Assembly: GCA_958496175.1 (NCBI GenBank)
Contig: OY292278.1
Span: 682,001-746,000, forward strand
Reading direction: 5' to 3'
DNA length: 64,000 bases
From: Sisyra terminalis
Lineage: Eukaryota; Arthropoda; Insecta; Neuroptera; Sisyridae
Under the pieces are notes generated by a model that had not been told where the DNA came from, made no database searches, and was given only the letters and a program-made list of their open reading frames with translations. How positions within the stretch are numbered: position 1 is the first letter of the stretch; each line of letters opens with the position of its first letter. The position numbers and the translations under genes are program-made. Positions 63,901 to 64,000 of the stretch are shown piece after piece.

Positions 63901-64000
63901 TTTATTTTTGCGGATATCATTGCGGTTATTTTTGCGGATATTATTGCGGTTATTTTTGTGGATATCATTGCGGTTATTTTGCGGTGATATTAGCGGTTAT
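60936..64000 (+). repeat. 3.4-kb HOR family, copy 6 (partial, runs off the window)
   Basis: This copy follows copy 5 at +3,622. The TTATTTAGCGG landmark falls at 63,720 and GCGGAGATCAATGCGG near 63,786; here the unit after TTTATGGATATC is the full, undeleted form. The window ends within a GATATTAGCGG word, so the repeat clearly continues. Confidence 0.92.

Larger units (their letters stand above)
1..64000 (+). repeat. Uninterrupted 24-bp-unit satellite array filling the window
   Basis: Every part of the window is made of head-to-tail copies of related 12-base words, each starting GCGG. Word x is GCGGATATCATT (EcoRV site GATATC) or its TATTATT-ending variant; word y is GCGGTTATTTTT; word z is GCGGTGATATTT or GCGGTAATATTT. 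Units are x+y (24 bp) and z+y (24 bp), and a y before z normally lacks one T, giving 23 bp. x and y match at 9 of 12 positions and z and y at 10 of 12, so the 24-bp unit itself looks like a diverged 12-bp dimer. All units have the same orientation. A class A unit has 11 T, 4 A, 6 G and 3 C. No unrelated insertion, gap or gene was seen. The array continues past both edges. The family is not one I recognise; a eukaryotic heterochromatic satellite is inferred from size alone. Confidence 0.97.

Noticed and set aside
1..64000. CRISPR array
   Set aside because: There are no unique spacers between conserved repeats. The units are contiguous and all belong to the same repeat family.
1..64000. Repeat-protein gene or giant repetitive open frame
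   Set aside because: TGA or TAA in the z words (CGGTGA, CGGTAA) interrupts one forward frame at every class B unit, and the 23-bp units shift frame. No frame stays open beyond about 1 kb.
1..64000. CENP-B box as evidence for a centromere
   Set aside because: The core pattern TTCG followed by CGGG is not present in the consensus words. GGG occurs only in scattered variants, so centromere identity cannot be argued from this motif.
1..64000. Telomeric repeat
   Set aside because: The unit is 24 bp with GCGG words and no short TTAGGG-like or TTTAGGG-like G-rich repeat is present.
1..64000. Phased A-tract DNA curvature from the T4/T5 runs
   Set aside because: T-runs fall about every 23-24 bp, which is about 2.2-2.3 helical turns, so they are not in phase with the helix. 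Strong curvature is not expected on this simple argument.
1..64000. G-quadruplex array
   Set aside because: G-runs are only two long and about 10 bases apart, which is a weak context for stable quadruplexes.
1..64000. Replication origin iterons of a plasmid
   Set aside because: Regular 20-24-bp direct repeats resemble iterons locally, but thousands of copies over 64 kb with no replication gene do not fit an origin.

Overview
The whole 64-kb window is one uninterrupted tandem satellite array. I see no protein-coding gene, RNA gene, mobile element, CRISPR array, promoter or origin anywhere, and the array runs off both ends. About 64 kb of head-to-tail short-unit satellite points to a eukaryotic chromosome, probably a centromeric, pericentromeric or other heterochromatic block. 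That is inference from scale and structure. I do not recognise the satellite family and cannot name a taxon.

The sequence is a string of a few related 12-base words: x = GCGGATATCATT (with a variant ending TATTATT), y = GCGGTTATTTTT, and z = GCGGTGATATTT (or GCGGTAATATTT, with rarer TAACATTT and TAGTATTT forms). x+y makes a 24-bp unit (class A) and z+y makes another (class B). The y word before a z word almost always has four terminal Ts instead of five, giving 23-bp units and a 47-bp A+B dimer, with 71-, 95- and 119-bp groups when extra A units are present. GCGG, and so a CpG, recurs about every 12 bases. All units point the same way, so the + strand is rich in T and G throughout.

Over this fine grain lie higher-order repeats (HORs) built on several scales. 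From left to right: an irregular block (1-4.5 kb); short duplications of 639 and 1,110 bp (4.5-7.1 kb); a 2,718/2,718/2,316-bp triplicate (7.1-14.9 kb); a block of variable period 1,440/1,228/897/1,228/1,416 bp (14.9-21.3 kb); a 1,441-bp duplicate (21.3-24.1 kb); a 2,697-bp duplicate with nested 2,011-, 686- and 378-bp offsets (24.7-30.1 kb); a mosaic (30.1-32.2 kb); a 5.3-kb duplicate with a nested 946-bp duplication (32.2-42.1 kb); and, from 43.3 kb to the right edge, a ~3.4-kb HOR family with structural variants of 3,433, 5,041, 2,081, 3,410 and 3,622 bp, itself carrying a 10,555-bp super-duplication marked by shared private substitutions.

Open reading frames exist in five of six frames only because the 24-bp unit is a multiple of three and class A units contain no stop in those frames; they encode 8-residue cycles and I do not regard them as genes. 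The window gives an unusually readable record of satellite evolution by repeated unequal exchange or segmental amplification. I found no gene system in it. Copy boundaries were read by eye from recurring landmarks; take them as accurate to roughly 50 bp unless an exact base is given.
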